Positions 17,255 to 24,700 of a stretch of 64,000 bases of DNA are shown here, one piece after another. The stretch is from contig NZ_JAMZDX010000005.1 in the NCBI RefSeq assembly GCF_024172095.1, positions 682,001 through 746,000 of the forward strand. Reading direction: 5' to 3'. Both the position numbers and the translations under genes were made by a program. The notes beneath the pieces are model-generated. The model ran no database searches and was not told where the DNA came from. It was given only the letters and a program-made list of their open reading frames with translations. Origin of the DNA: Kitasatospora cinereorecta (GTDB taxonomy: Bacteria; Actinomycetota; Actinomycetes; Streptomycetales; Streptomycetaceae). Every line of letters begins with the position of its first letter. Within the stretch, counting starts at the first letter, position 1.

Positions 17255-17962
17255 TCAGGCAGCGGTCTTGGGTTCGACCCGCGCGACCACGGCGTGCGGG
17301 CGGCCCGGGTGGGGTGCGGTGAAGGCGCGGTGGAGGGCGTCGTGGTCGCGGCCGTCGACCGTCTCGGTGGACCAGCCCTCGGCGGCGAAGCGGGCGGCCA
17401 TGCCGCCGCGCCAGCCGTGCGTGGCGGAGGAGTTGTCGATGGCGACCACGTGCAGCCGGTCGAGGCCGTAGGCGCCGGCGAAGGCGACGGCCTCGTGGTT
17501 GCTGCCCTCGTCGAACTCGGCGTCGCCGATGAGCACCCACACAGCGGGGTCGGTGAGCCCCTGGGCGCGCAGGCCGAGCGCCGTGCCGACGGCGAGTGGC
17601 AGGCCGTGGCCGAGGGAGCCGGAGGAGATCTCGGCGCCGGGCACCAGCAGCCGGTCCGGGTGGTGGCCGAGCGGGGAGTCGTAGGAGCCGAAACTGGGGA
17701 GCAGTTCGGCCGGGAGGAAGCCCTTGGCGGCGAGGACGGCGTAGTAGGCCATCGGGCCGTGGCCCTTGGAGAGCAGGAAGCGGTCGCGGTCCTGCCGGTC
17801 GGCGGTCTCGGGGGTGACCCGCAGCACCCGGTCGTAGAGCACCCACAGGGCGTCGAGGGTGGAGGTGGCGGCCGGTCCGTGCTTCTCGTCGCCGGTCATC
17901 AGCGCCATCAGTCGGGGCAGGTCCAAGAAGCCGTACGGGACGGCCGGGGTCTCGGTGGTCAT
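17255..17962 (-). CDS. Transketolase, N-terminal (thiamine diphosphate-binding) subunit
   Basis: This 235-residue subunit has the diphosphate-binding half of transketolase: LLSKGHGPMAYYAVLA, SGSLGHGLPLAVGTALG and a metal motif GDAEFDEGSNHEA ending at an Asp-Asn pair (AIDNSS). GDA instead of GDG is a small departure. ATG at 17962 was preferred to an upstream frame start that lies inside the promoter palindrome. With this start the predicted transcript has almost no leader. The gene lies in an operon with the C-terminal subunit and shares its control region with soxR. Confidence 0.87.
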   Translation of the reverse strand: MTTETPAVPYGFLDLPRLMALMTGDEKHGPAATSTLDALWVLYDRVLRVTPETADRQDRDRFLLSKGHGPMAYYAVLAAKGFLPAELLPSFGSYDSPLGHHPDRLLVPGAEISSGSLGHGLPLAVGTALGLRAQGLTDPAVWVLIGDAEFDEGSNHEAVAFAGAYGLDRLHVVAIDNSSATHGWRGGMAARFAAEGWSTETVDGRDHDALHRAFTAPHPGRPHAVVARVEPKTAA

Positions 17963-17969
17963 GTCCAAG

Positions 17970-18000
17970 AGCGTGCAACTTGAAGTCGACTTCAAGTCAA
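17970..18000 (-). promoter_or_regulatory. Candidate SoxR-controlled promoter of the transketolase operon
   Basis: On the minus strand TTGACT and CACGCT are separated by 19 bases, the long spacer typical of promoters activated by MerR-family proteins. The palindrome lies within the spacer. The -10 is poor, as expected for a promoter that needs an activator. Transcription would start almost at the ATG. Confidence 0.45.
17978..17997. promoter_or_regulatory. Perfect 20-bp palindrome, likely SoxR operator
   Basis: ACTTGAAGTCGACTTCAAGT is a perfect 10+10 palindrome between soxR and the divergent transketolase operon. Its form (TTGAA-GTCGAC-TTCAA) is like the dyad sites bound by SoxR and other MerR-family proteins between promoter elements. 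Being shared by two facing promoters, it probably allows autoregulation plus control of the transketolase genes. Confidence 0.75.
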
Positions 18001-18010
18001 GCGCTATCCT
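17980..18010 (+). promoter_or_regulatory. Candidate soxR promoter (19-bp spacer, leaderless)
   Basis: TTGAAG and TATCCT are separated by 19 bases, and the soxR ATG begins eight bases after the -10. This predicts a leaderless message, consistent with the lack of a ribosome site. The -35 lies inside the palindrome. Confidence 0.5.
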
Positions 18011-18018
18011 GGCGTGCC

Positions 18019-18507
18019 ATGGGAATCGGCCGGCACGACCTGCTCACCATCGGACAGCTCGCGGAGCGCAGCGGACTGGCCACCTCGGCGCTGCGCTACT
18101 ACGAGAAGCTGGGGCTGATCCACGCCGACCGCACCACCGGCAACCAGCGCCGGTTCGCCCGCTCGACGCTGCGCCGGGTCGCGTTCGTCCGGGCCGCGCA
18201 GCAGGTCGGGCTGTCCCTGGAGGAGGTCCGCACCGCGCTGGACCGACTGCCGCACGACCGGGCGCCGAGCCACCAGGAGTGGAACGCGGTGGCCATCGCG
18301 TGGCAGCGCAGGATCGACCGTCAGATCGCCGAACTGGAACTGATGAAGCGGAAGTTGACGGGTTGCATCGGCTGCGGCTGCCTGTCGCTGACCCGCTGTG
18401 CGCTGTACAACGCCGAGGACCGGGCGGCCCAGGCCGGTCCGGGCGCCCGGTACCTGCTGACCCGCGATCCGGCGAGCGGTCCGGAGCCCCTGCCGTCCGC
18501 AGAGTGA
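18019..18507 (+). CDS. soxR: Redox-sensing transcriptional activator SoxR
   Basis: This 162-residue MerR-family regulator has the HTH at about 9-50 (LTIGQLAERSGLATSALRYY), then the coiled-coil dimer helix, then the cluster motif C116-x2-C119-x-C121-x5-C127, exactly the SoxR [2Fe-2S] spacing. In actinobacteria SoxR responds to redox-active compounds rather than superoxide alone; that is family knowledge. It faces a split transketolase operon over a 20-bp palindrome, which makes that operon a likely target. The short C-terminal tail has no further domain. Confidence 0.93.
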   Translation: MGIGRHDLLTIGQLAERSGLATSALRYYEKLGLIHADRTTGNQRRFARSTLRRVAFVRAAQQVGLSLEEVRTALDRLPHDRAPSHQEWNAVAIAWQRRIDRQIAELELMKRKLTGCIGCGCLSLTRCALYNAEDRAAQAGPGARYLLTRDPASGPEPLPSAE

Positions 18508-18570
18508 CCTCGCACACCTCCCCTCCCGTCTATGCTGCCCGGAGAGCGTCCGCGGCCCACGGGGGATCAG

Positions 18571-19419
18571 ATGACCGACCATCAGAATGTCTCGCTCGAC
18601 TGGATGACGGCGGAGGGGGAGCCGCAGCCGTCCGCCGACCTGAAGCCGGAGATACCCCACCCCGCCCGGATGTACGACTACTACCTGGGCGGCAAGGACA
18701 ACTTCCCCGCCGACCGGGAGGCGGCCGAGCAGGTCATGGCGCTCAGCCCGCTGGTGCGGATCAGCGCCCTGGCCAACCGCTCGTTCCTGCAGCGGGCGGT
18801 CCGGCACCTCGCCGAGGCGGGCGTGCGGCAGTTCCTGGACGTCGGCACCGGCATCCCGACCGCGGGCAACACCCACGAGATCGCCCGGCAGGTGGCGCCC
18901 GGCGCCCGGGTCGCCTATCTGGACAACGACCCGATCGTGCTGGTCCACGGCCGCGCCCTGCTGGCCGGTGCGGGCGAAGGCGGGGTGTCGGTGATCCACG
19001 CCGACCTGCGCGAGCCCAAGGCGATCCTCGCCACCCCCGAGGTGCGCGAACTCATCGAGCTGGACCAGCCGGTGGCGCTGCTGCTGTTCGCCATCCTGCA
19101 CTTCATCGACGAGGCCGACGACCCGTACGAGATCGTCCGCACCCTGGTCGACGCGCTGCCCTCGGGCAGCTACCTGGCCCTGTCGCACGGCACCGCCGAC
19201 TTCTCCACGCCGGAGCAGGCGGCCAAGGGCCCGGCCATCTACCGCAACGCGACCGCGCAGCTCACCATGCGCACCCGCGAGCAGGTGCTGCGCTTCTTCG
19301 AGGGCCTGGAGCTGGTGGAGCCCGGTCTGGTCACCGCCCCGCTCTGGCGGCCCGACGAGGCGCCGCAGGACAGCGACGCCCAGGTCGGCATCTGGGCGGG
19401 CATCGGCCGCAAGCCCTGA
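18571..19419 (+). CDS. DUF574-family SAM-dependent methyltransferase
   Basis: This 282-residue protein belongs to the large actinobacterial family once called DUF574. Diagnostic segments are HPARMYDYYLGGKDNFPADR near 30-50, the SAM-binding FLDVGTGIPTAGNTHE, and VAYLDNDPIVLVHGRALLA. Streptomycetes have many paralogues, and their substrates are mostly unknown. ATG at 18571 follows GGGGGA at four bases; the 13 earlier codons are not conserved-looking. A TATGCT at 18530-18535 could be its -10. Confidence 0.85.
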   Translation: MTDHQNVSLDWMTAEGEPQPSADLKPEIPHPARMYDYYLGGKDNFPADREAAEQVMALSPLVRISALANRSFLQRAVRHLAEAGVRQFLDVGTGIPTAGNTHEIARQVAPGARVAYLDNDPIVLVHGRALLAGAGEGGVSVIHADLREPKAILATPEVRELIELDQPVALLLFAILHFIDEADDPYEIVRTLVDALPSGSYLALSHGTADFSTPEQAAKGPAIYRNATAQLTMRTREQVLRFFEGLELVEPGLVTAPLWRPDEAPQDSDAQVGIWAGIGRKP

Positions 19420-19483
19420 CCGGGCCCGCTCCGACCCGGCCCGCCACGCTCTGCGGCCCGCACCCGGCTGCGATCATGGCGGC

Positions 19484-19873
19484 ATGGCACACATCTCGCT
19501 GACCGCCCTGCTCGTCGCCGACTACGACGAGGCGATCGCCTTCTACGTGGACGCGCTCGGCTTCGAACTGCGCGAGGACTCCCCGCGTCCCGGCGGCGGA
19601 CGCTGGGTGGTGGTCGCCCCGCGCGGCTCCACCGAGACGGGTCTGCTGCTGGCCCGTCCGTCCCAGCCCGAGCAGGTGGCCAGGATCGGCGACCAGACCG
19701 GCGGCCGGGTCGGCCTGTTCCTCACCACCGAGGACTTCGCCGCCGACCACCGCCGGATGGTCGCGGCCGGGGTGGAGTTCGCGGAGGAGCCGCGGCACGA
19801 GCCGTACGGCACGGTCGCGGTCTTCGCCGACCTGTACGGCAACCGCTGGGACCTCATCCAGCCAGCGGGCTGA
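19484..19873 (+). CDS. VOC (glyoxalase/bleomycin resistance) superfamily protein
   Basis: This 129-residue single-domain protein has the paired beta-alpha-beta-beta-beta pattern of the vicinal oxygen chelate fold. It starts with ISLTALLVADYDEAIAFYVD and ends with VAVFADLYGNRWDLIQP, whose pattern fits the second metal-binding strand. Members are metal-dependent lyases, dioxygenases or antibiotic-binding proteins; none can be singled out. Its last 20 bases overlap the end of the convergent lysR gene. Confidence 0.85.
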   Translation: MAHISLTALLVADYDEAIAFYVDALGFELREDSPRPGGGRWVVVAPRGSTETGLLLARPSQPEQVARIGDQTGGRVGLFLTTEDFAADHRRMVAAGVEFAEEPRHEPYGTVAVFADLYGNRWDLIQPAG

Positions 19874-20804
19874 ACCCGGCGGACCGGCCCGCGGACGGAC
19901 CTACGGACAAGCCATCCGGCCGGCCGCCGTCCAGGAGTCGCACCAGCAGGGCGGCCGGCCCGTCCGGCAGGCTGCCGTGGACCAGTTCGGTCCGGTGCAC
20001 CAGCCGCGGGCTGCGCAGCGGTACGGCGGCGACGTCCGCGGCGCCGGCGGCGGCCGTGGCGGGCAGCAGGGCGAGGCCGTGGCCGGCCGCCACCAGAGCC
20101 AGCAGGCCGCGCACCTCGCCGCCCCGGTAGCGGGCGGCGGCCCGGAAGCCGTCTGTGCCGGCCACCGTCCGCAGCCGGTCCAGGTCCATGGCGACGTCCG
20201 GCGCGTCCAGCCAGCGCGCGTCCGCCAGGTCGGCGAGGGCGAGTCCGGGGCGACGGGCCAGCGGGTGGGCGGCCGGGAGGGCGACGGCGAGCGGCTCCTC
20301 GGCGACCGCGACGGTGACCAGCGGTCCGGCGTCCGGCAGGGCCAGCGGGTCGCTCGGCGCGGCCACGCCGTCCACCAGGCCGAGATCCAGCGCGCCGGTG
20401 GCGACCTGCGCTGTGATGTCGGCCCGCGCCACCTGGTCGATCGTCAGGTCGAGCCGCGGGTAGGCGGATCGGACCTCGGCCAGGGCGTGGGCCAGCCGAG
20501 GCGTGACGGAGGCTCCGGCCGCGCCGATCAGCAGCCGGGCGGTGGGCGCTGCGGCCAGCCGCCGGACGTCCGCCCGGGCCGCGTCGAGGCGCAGCAGCAG
20601 CGGCCCGGCGTGCTCCAGCAGGCGCTCCCCCGCCTCGGTGGTCCGCACCGGCCGCCGCTCCAGCAGGACGGTGCCGAGGTCGGCCTCCAGTGCGGCGACC
20701 TGCTGCGAGACCGCGGACTGGGTGTAGCCGAGTTCGCGGGCCGCCTCGGAGAACGAGCCGAGCCGGACGACGGCGGTGAGGGTGCGCAGCTGCTGGGGGT
20801 CCAT
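19854..20804 (-). CDS. LysR family transcriptional regulator
   Basis: This 316-residue LTTR has an N-terminal winged HTH (MDPQQLRTLTAVVRLGSFSE, then ELGYTQSAVSQQVAALE) and a C-terminal effector domain with the usual two lobes. The frame is open far upstream, but the ATG at 20804 gives the canonical LTTR N-terminus. The last ~18 residues are a Gly/Ser/Ala tail that reads into the 3' end of the VOC gene on the other strand. It is divergent from a glutamine-amidotransferase-like gene, the classic LTTR target arrangement. Confidence 0.9.
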   Translation of the reverse strand: MDPQQLRTLTAVVRLGSFSEAARELGYTQSAVSQQVAALEADLGTVLLERRPVRTTEAGERLLEHAGPLLLRLDAARADVRRLAAAPTARLLIGAAGASVTPRLAHALAEVRSAYPRLDLTIDQVARADITAQVATGALDLGLVDGVAAPSDPLALPDAGPLVTVAVAEEPLAVALPAAHPLARRPGLALADLADARWLDAPDVAMDLDRLRTVAGTDGFRAAARYRGGEVRGLLALVAAGHGLALLPATAAAGAADVAAVPLRSPRLVHRTELVHGSLPDGPAALLVRLLDGGRPDGLSVGPSAGRSAGFSPLAG

Positions 20805-20819
20805 GTCTCCAGCATGGCG

Positions 20820-20834
20820 ATCAGCAGTGCTGAT
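20820..20834. promoter_or_regulatory. LysR-type T-N11-A palindrome
   Basis: ATCAGCAGTGCTGAT is a perfect 7-1-7 palindrome containing T-N11-A, the LTTR recognition pattern. It lies 16 bases upstream of the lysR start, in the space shared with the divergent gene. Confidence 0.65.
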
Positions 20835-20891
20835 GGACAAGTCAGAAATCATCGTTGGACCTGATTCGGGGATGCGGGCCAGGATGGCGGC

Positions 20892-21611
20892 ATGACCTCC
20901 TTCACCGCACGGCTCGCCCTGGTCGGCGACCGCTCCCCGAGCGTCCGCTCGCACGCCCGCATCCCCGGCCTGCTCGACGCGCTGGCCCGCCGCGACCAGC
21001 TGGTCCTGGACGCGTACTGGATCCCCACCGAGGACGCCGCCGAGCCCGGCGCGCTGGCGGGCTTCGACGCGGTCTGGCTGCTGCCCGGCAGCCCGTACCG
21101 CAGCGAGGCGGGGGCCCTGGCCGCCATCCGCACCGCCCGCGAGCAGGGCGTCCCGTTCCTCGGCACCTGTGCAGGCTTCCAGCACGCGCTGCTGGAGTAC
21201 GCCCGGGCGGTCTGCGGGCTGGCCGCCGCGAGCCATGCCGAGAACGACCCCGCGGGCGCCGACCCGCTGATCGTGCCGCTGGCCTGCTCGCTGGTCGGGC
21301 ACGAGGGCGCGGTGCTGGTCGATCCGGGTTCGCTGGCCGCCGAGGTGCTCGGCGCCGAGCGGACCGTCGAGCGCTACCACTGCTCGTACGGGCTGGGCGA
21401 CGCGCACCTGGAGGTGCTGCGGGCGCACGGGGTCCGGTTCAGCGGCGCCGACGAGAGCGGCGCGATCCGGATCGCCGAGCTGCCGGGGCACCCGTTCTTC
21501 CTGGCCACCCTCTTCCAGCCGGAGCTGGCCGGCGACGGCAGCCGCCCGCACCCGATCGTCCGGGCCCTGGCGGCCGCGGCCGTCCGGCACGCGAGCCTCG
21601 CCACGGCCTGA
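20892..21611 (+). CDS. CTP synthase C-terminal-region-related glutamine amidotransferase-like protein
   Basis: This 239-residue class I GATase-fold protein has the nucleophile elbow GTCAGFQH (C93). In glutaminases a Phe-His-Pro-Glu motif supplies the catalytic His and Glu; here it reads FQPEL (Q210, P211, E212), so the histidine is replaced. The family is often called a '(seleno)protein', but this copy uses cysteine and has no in-frame TGA. Glutaminase activity is doubtful; the role is unknown. It is divergent from lysR and probably under its control. Confidence 0.75.
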   Translation: MTSFTARLALVGDRSPSVRSHARIPGLLDALARRDQLVLDAYWIPTEDAAEPGALAGFDAVWLLPGSPYRSEAGALAAIRTAREQGVPFLGTCAGFQHALLEYARAVCGLAAASHAENDPAGADPLIVPLACSLVGHEGAVLVDPGSLAAEVLGAERTVERYHCSYGLGDAHLEVLRAHGVRFSGADESGAIRIAELPGHPFFLATLFQPELAGDGSRPHPIVRALAAAAVRHASLATA

Positions 21612-21646
21612 CCTGCGCCGGCACAGGCCGGTACCTCCCGAGCGGG

Positions 21647-22246
21647 TCAGCCCGCCAGGTGCTCGGTGAGCTTCGCCCAGACCTGGCGGACCCGCGGGGC
21701 GAGTTCGTCGAGCGTGCCGCCGTTGTCGATGACGAGGTCGGCGACGGCGAGCCGGTCCTCGCGGGTGGCCTGGGCGGCCATCCGGGCGCGGGCCTCCTCC
21801 GCGGCCATGCCGCGCAGCCGGACCAGGCGTTCGAGGCGCACCTCGTCCGGCGCGTCCACCACGATCACCAGCTCGTACAGCGGTGCGAGCCCGTTCTCGG
21901 CGAGCAGCGGCACGTCGTGCACGACGATCGCGTCCGGCCCGGCGGAGGACTCGAGTTCGGCGGAGCGGGCCCGGACCAGCGGGTGGACGATGGCGTTGAG
22001 GGCGGCCAGCCGCTGCTGGTCGCCGAAGACGATCCGGCCGAGCGCCGGGCGGTCGAGCGCGCCGTCCGCCTGCAGCACCCCGGGGCCGAACTCGGCGACC
22101 ACGGCCTTCAGCCCCGCGGTCCCGGGGGCCACCACCTCACGGGCGATCAGGTCGGAGTCGACGATCACCGCGCCCAGCTCGGCGAGCTGCCGCGACACCT
22201 CGCTCTTGCCCGCGCCGATCCCGCCCGTCAGTCCGATCCTCAGCAT
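21647..22246 (-). CDS. coaE: Dephospho-CoA kinase
   Basis: This 199-residue kinase performs the last step of CoA synthesis, phosphorylating the ribose 3' hydroxyl of dephospho-CoA. The P-loop GGIGAGKS is at residues 8-15. A conserved VIVDSDLIAREVV segment and the lid region with RLRGMAAEEARARMAAQ follow. The start at 22246 places the P-loop at the normal distance from the N-terminus. It lies convergent to the GATase-like gene and, as recalled for Streptomyces, not far from rpsA. Confidence 0.95.
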   Translation of the reverse strand: MLRIGLTGGIGAGKSEVSRQLAELGAVIVDSDLIAREVVAPGTAGLKAVVAEFGPGVLQADGALDRPALGRIVFGDQQRLAALNAIVHPLVRARSAELESSAGPDAIVVHDVPLLAENGLAPLYELVIVVDAPDEVRLERLVRLRGMAAEEARARMAAQATREDRLAVADLVIDNGGTLDELAPRVRQVWAKLTEHLAG

Positions 22247-22514
22247 GCGGCACAGGCTACCGGTCGGCCCGCGCCGCCCGGCGCCCAGGCCCGGAAGGCC
22301 AACGCCGTCCGAACATCGGACGAACTCTCGGCCCACCGCGCCAACTCCCGCCTGCCCGCGTCGCACCTCCGCCCTCGTCGGGCGCGGGCGCGGCGGCTAG
22401 GGTCTGTCTGACCGTCCGGCCGACCGGCGGGAACGGTCACGCAGACCCGCGGGTCCGGATCACGGTCCACCACCCGATCGGGTCGGCCCCCGCACCCCGC
22501 AGAACAGGAGTCCC

Positions 22515-23405
22515 ATGTCCAGCCTCTGGCCCGCCGGCTCGCGCCGCGTCCTGGTCGTCGGCATCGACGGCGTCCGCCTCGACCTGCTGGACGAGCTGCA
22601 CACCCCGCACCTGGACTCGGTCGCGGCGGCCGGCTTCCTGGCCCGGGTCGAGGTGGACGACGCCACCCCCACCATGTCCGGCCCCTGCTGGGCGACGATC
22701 GTCACCGGCGTCGGCGTGGCCAAGCACGGCGTGTTCGGCAACCACCTCGGCGGCAACCGTCTCGACGTCTTCCCGGACTTCACCACCCGGCTGGCCGCGG
22801 TCCACCGCCGCCGTACCTTCGCGGCGGGCGGCTGGGAGCCGCTGTTCCTCGCCCGCAGCGGCGGGCCGCTGTTCGCCGCCCCCGGCCGGCTGTCCTACAT
22901 CGCGCCGCTGGAGGACACTCCGGAGGCGTGGGAGGTCTGCGACGAGCGGGTCACCGCGGAGGCTGCGTTCGTGCTCGGCCGCAGCGACGACGACCCGCAG
23001 GCGTCCTTCGTCTACCTCGGCGCGGTCGACGAGACCGCGCACTTCCTCGGCTGCGGCGAGGAGTACCGGCGCTCGATCGAGGCCGCCGACGTCCGGCTCG
23101 GCCGCCTGCTGGACGCCGTCCGGAGCAGGCCCTCGTACGCCGACGAGGAGTGGACGGTCATCGTGGTCACCGACCACGGCCACGTCGACGCGGGCGGTCA
23201 CGGCGGGCGCTCCGACCTGGAGCGGACCGCGTGGATCGCCGCCCAGGGCCCCGGCATCCTCCCCGGCGCCCCGGTCCTCCCGCTGCACCACACCGATGTC
23301 GCCGCCCATGTGTACGCGGCGCTGGAGATCGCCCCCGACCCGCACTGGACGCTCGACGGCCGTCCGTTCACCCCCGCCGCCGACCCGGCTCTGCTGCCGG
23401 TCTGA
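22515..23405 (+). CDS. Alkaline phosphatase superfamily protein (nucleotide pyrophosphatase/phosphodiesterase type)
   Basis: This 296-residue protein has the metal-binding skeleton of the superfamily: VVGIDGVRLD (D18), a nucleophile segment ATPTMSGPCWATIVTG, YLGAVDETAHFLG, VTDHGH and GGHGG. The nucleophile position appears to be Ser55 within PTMS, where phosphodiesterase members usually have Thr. No signal peptide or membrane anchor is seen, so it is probably cytoplasmic. ATG follows AGGAGTCCC. The substrate is unknown. Confidence 0.85.
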   Translation: MSSLWPAGSRRVLVVGIDGVRLDLLDELHTPHLDSVAAAGFLARVEVDDATPTMSGPCWATIVTGVGVAKHGVFGNHLGGNRLDVFPDFTTRLAAVHRRRTFAAGGWEPLFLARSGGPLFAAPGRLSYIAPLEDTPEAWEVCDERVTAEAAFVLGRSDDDPQASFVYLGAVDETAHFLGCGEEYRRSIEAADVRLGRLLDAVRSRPSYADEEWTVIVVTDHGHVDAGGHGGRSDLERTAWIAAQGPGILPGAPVLPLHHTDVAAHVYAALEIAPDPHWTLDGRPFTPAADPALLPV

Positions 23406-23412
23406 GCACCGC

Positions 23413-23446
23413 GGGTCCGCCCGGCCCCGGCCGGCCGGGCGGACCC
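23413..23446. terminator. Hairpin between convergent genes
   Basis: A 14-bp perfect stem (GGGTCCGCCCGGCC and its complement) with a six-base loop lies between the phosphatase gene and the convergent metallo-hydrolase gene. It lacks a U-tract, as is usual in this group, and probably ends transcription from both sides. Confidence 0.7.
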
Positions 23447-23457
23447 GGGGCTCCCGC

Positions 23458-24099
23458 TCAGCCGAGCTCGATCGACTCCCCGGCGGCCAGCTGCGAGAAC
23501 GGCGCCCCGGTGCCGGGGCCGCCCTCGCCGAGCAGCCTCCCGTGCACCATCTGCCCGGCCTCGCTCAGCACCGCCTCGTGGATCGCCACCGCCCGGCCAG
23601 GACCGGCCTCCCGGGTGTAGTCGATCAGCTCGGCCACCTTGGTCCAGGGCGCGCCGATCGGCAGCAGCAGGGTCTCCACGGCGTGCGGCGGGAGGGTGAG
23701 CGCGTCGCCGGGGTGGAAGAGCGAACCGTCCAGCAGGAAGCCGATGTTCTTCACCCGGGGGATGTCCGGGTGGATCACCGCGTGCCACTCGCCGTGCACG
23801 CTGACGCCGAGGCCGTCGATGTCGAAGGCGTCCCCCTCCCCCACCACGGTGACCCGGGCGCCGATGCCGTCCAGCTGGGCGGCGACCGCGCTGTTGGTCC
23901 AGATCCGCAGGCCCGGGTTGGCCTCGACGGCGGCCCGCAGGTTGGCCTCGGTGAAGTGGTCCATGTGCTCGTGGGTGATCAGCACGGCATCGGCGCCCTG
24001 CACGGCCTCGGCCCCGGTGAACATTCCCGGGTCGATCACCACGACCGTGTCGTCCCGCTCGATCCGTACGCACGCATGTCCGAATTTGGTGAGTCGCAT
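23458..24099 (-). CDS. Metallo-beta-lactamase fold hydrolase
   Basis: This 213-residue MBL-fold protein has the zinc motif H43-E-H45-M-D47-H48 and later metal histidines in GVSVHGEWHAVIH and LFHPGDAL, resembling the UlaG/YtnP-like simple hydrolases. The substrate is unknown. ATG at 24099 was chosen; 13 upstream codons would run into the likely operator. It is divergent from marR across a 62-base gap, which makes it the probable target of that regulator. Confidence 0.85.
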   Translation of the reverse strand: MRLTKFGHACVRIERDDTVVVIDPGMFTGAEAVQGADAVLITHEHMDHFTEANLRAAVEANPGLRIWTNSAVAAQLDGIGARVTVVGEGDAFDIDGLGVSVHGEWHAVIHPDIPRVKNIGFLLDGSLFHPGDALTLPPHAVETLLLPIGAPWTKVAELIDYTREAGPGRAVAIHEAVLSEAGQMVHGRLLGEGGPGTGAPFSQLAAGESIELG

Positions 24100-24120
24100 G
24101 GGAAAAACATACAGCAAGAC

Positions 24121-24139
24121 TGTGCAGTTCTGCTGCACA
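24121..24139. promoter_or_regulatory. Inverted repeat, candidate MarR operator
   Basis: TGTGCAG-N5-CTGCACA, a 19-base dyad with seven-base arms, lies in the gap between the marR and metallo-hydrolase genes. Position and size suit a winged-helix MarR dimer controlling both genes. Confidence 0.65.
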
Positions 24140-24160
24140 ACTCGGCGCTAGACTTCTCCC

Positions 24161-24589
24161 ATGGACACCGACCCGCCGCCGCACGACGCCCTGGAACTGG
24201 CCGCCGACCTGCGGCTCGCGCTCGGGACACTGGTCCGCGCCCTGCGCGCCGACGACGAACTGCCGCAGAACCAGGCGGCCGTCCTCGGCTGGCTGATCCG
24301 CGAGGGCCCGCGCACCACCAGCGAACTCGCCGACCTCCAGCGGGTCCGCCACCAGTCGATGGCCCGCACCGTCTCCCTGCTCGCCGACGCCGGCCTGGCC
24401 ACCCAGCAGCCGCACCCGTCCGACGGCCGCAAGCTCCTGGTCGCCGCCACCCCCGCCGGCACCGCCGCGCTGCACGCCCAGCGCGCCCGCCGCGAGGCCG
24501 CCATCGCCACCGCCCTCACCGAACGCCTCACCCCCGCCGAACAGCACCGGCTCCGCGACGCCATCCCGCTGCTGCGCCGCCTGAGCTGA
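24161..24589 (+). CDS. MarR family transcriptional regulator
   Basis: This 142-residue winged-helix regulator has the MarR core at about 35-110: LGWLIREGPRTTSELADLQ, then RVRHQSMARTVSLLADAGL as recognition helix, then the wing with HPSDGRKLLVAATPAG. These repress divergent genes and release DNA on binding small phenolic or oxidising ligands. The neighbouring metallo-hydrolase and the dyad between them suggest a local switch. Confidence 0.9.
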   Translation: MDTDPPPHDALELAADLRLALGTLVRALRADDELPQNQAAVLGWLIREGPRTTSELADLQRVRHQSMARTVSLLADAGLATQQPHPSDGRKLLVAATPAGTAALHAQRARREAAIATALTERLTPAEQHRLRDAIPLLRRLS

Positions 24590-24594
24590 TCAAC

Positions 24595-24646
24595 GCCCTG
24601 TGCCGCTGCCCCCCCACCTCGGAGGTGGGGAGCAGCGGCACAGGGC
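24595..24646. terminator. Strong bidirectional hairpin terminator
   Basis: GCCCTGTGCCGCTGC pairs with GCAGCGGCACAGGGC, and a second inner stem CCACCTC/GAGGTGG extends it, giving a stem of more than 20 pairs. It sits between convergent marR and the MMPL gene. Confidence 0.85.
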
Positions 24647-24700
24647 GCTGTGATGCGATCTTCTCCGCTGCGCCGACGCGCGGCAGGGCGTGGAGCGGGG

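Noticed and set aside
20892..21611. Selenoprotein reading of the amidotransferase-like gene
   Set aside because: The family name includes '(seleno)protein', but this frame has cysteine codons and no internal TGA.
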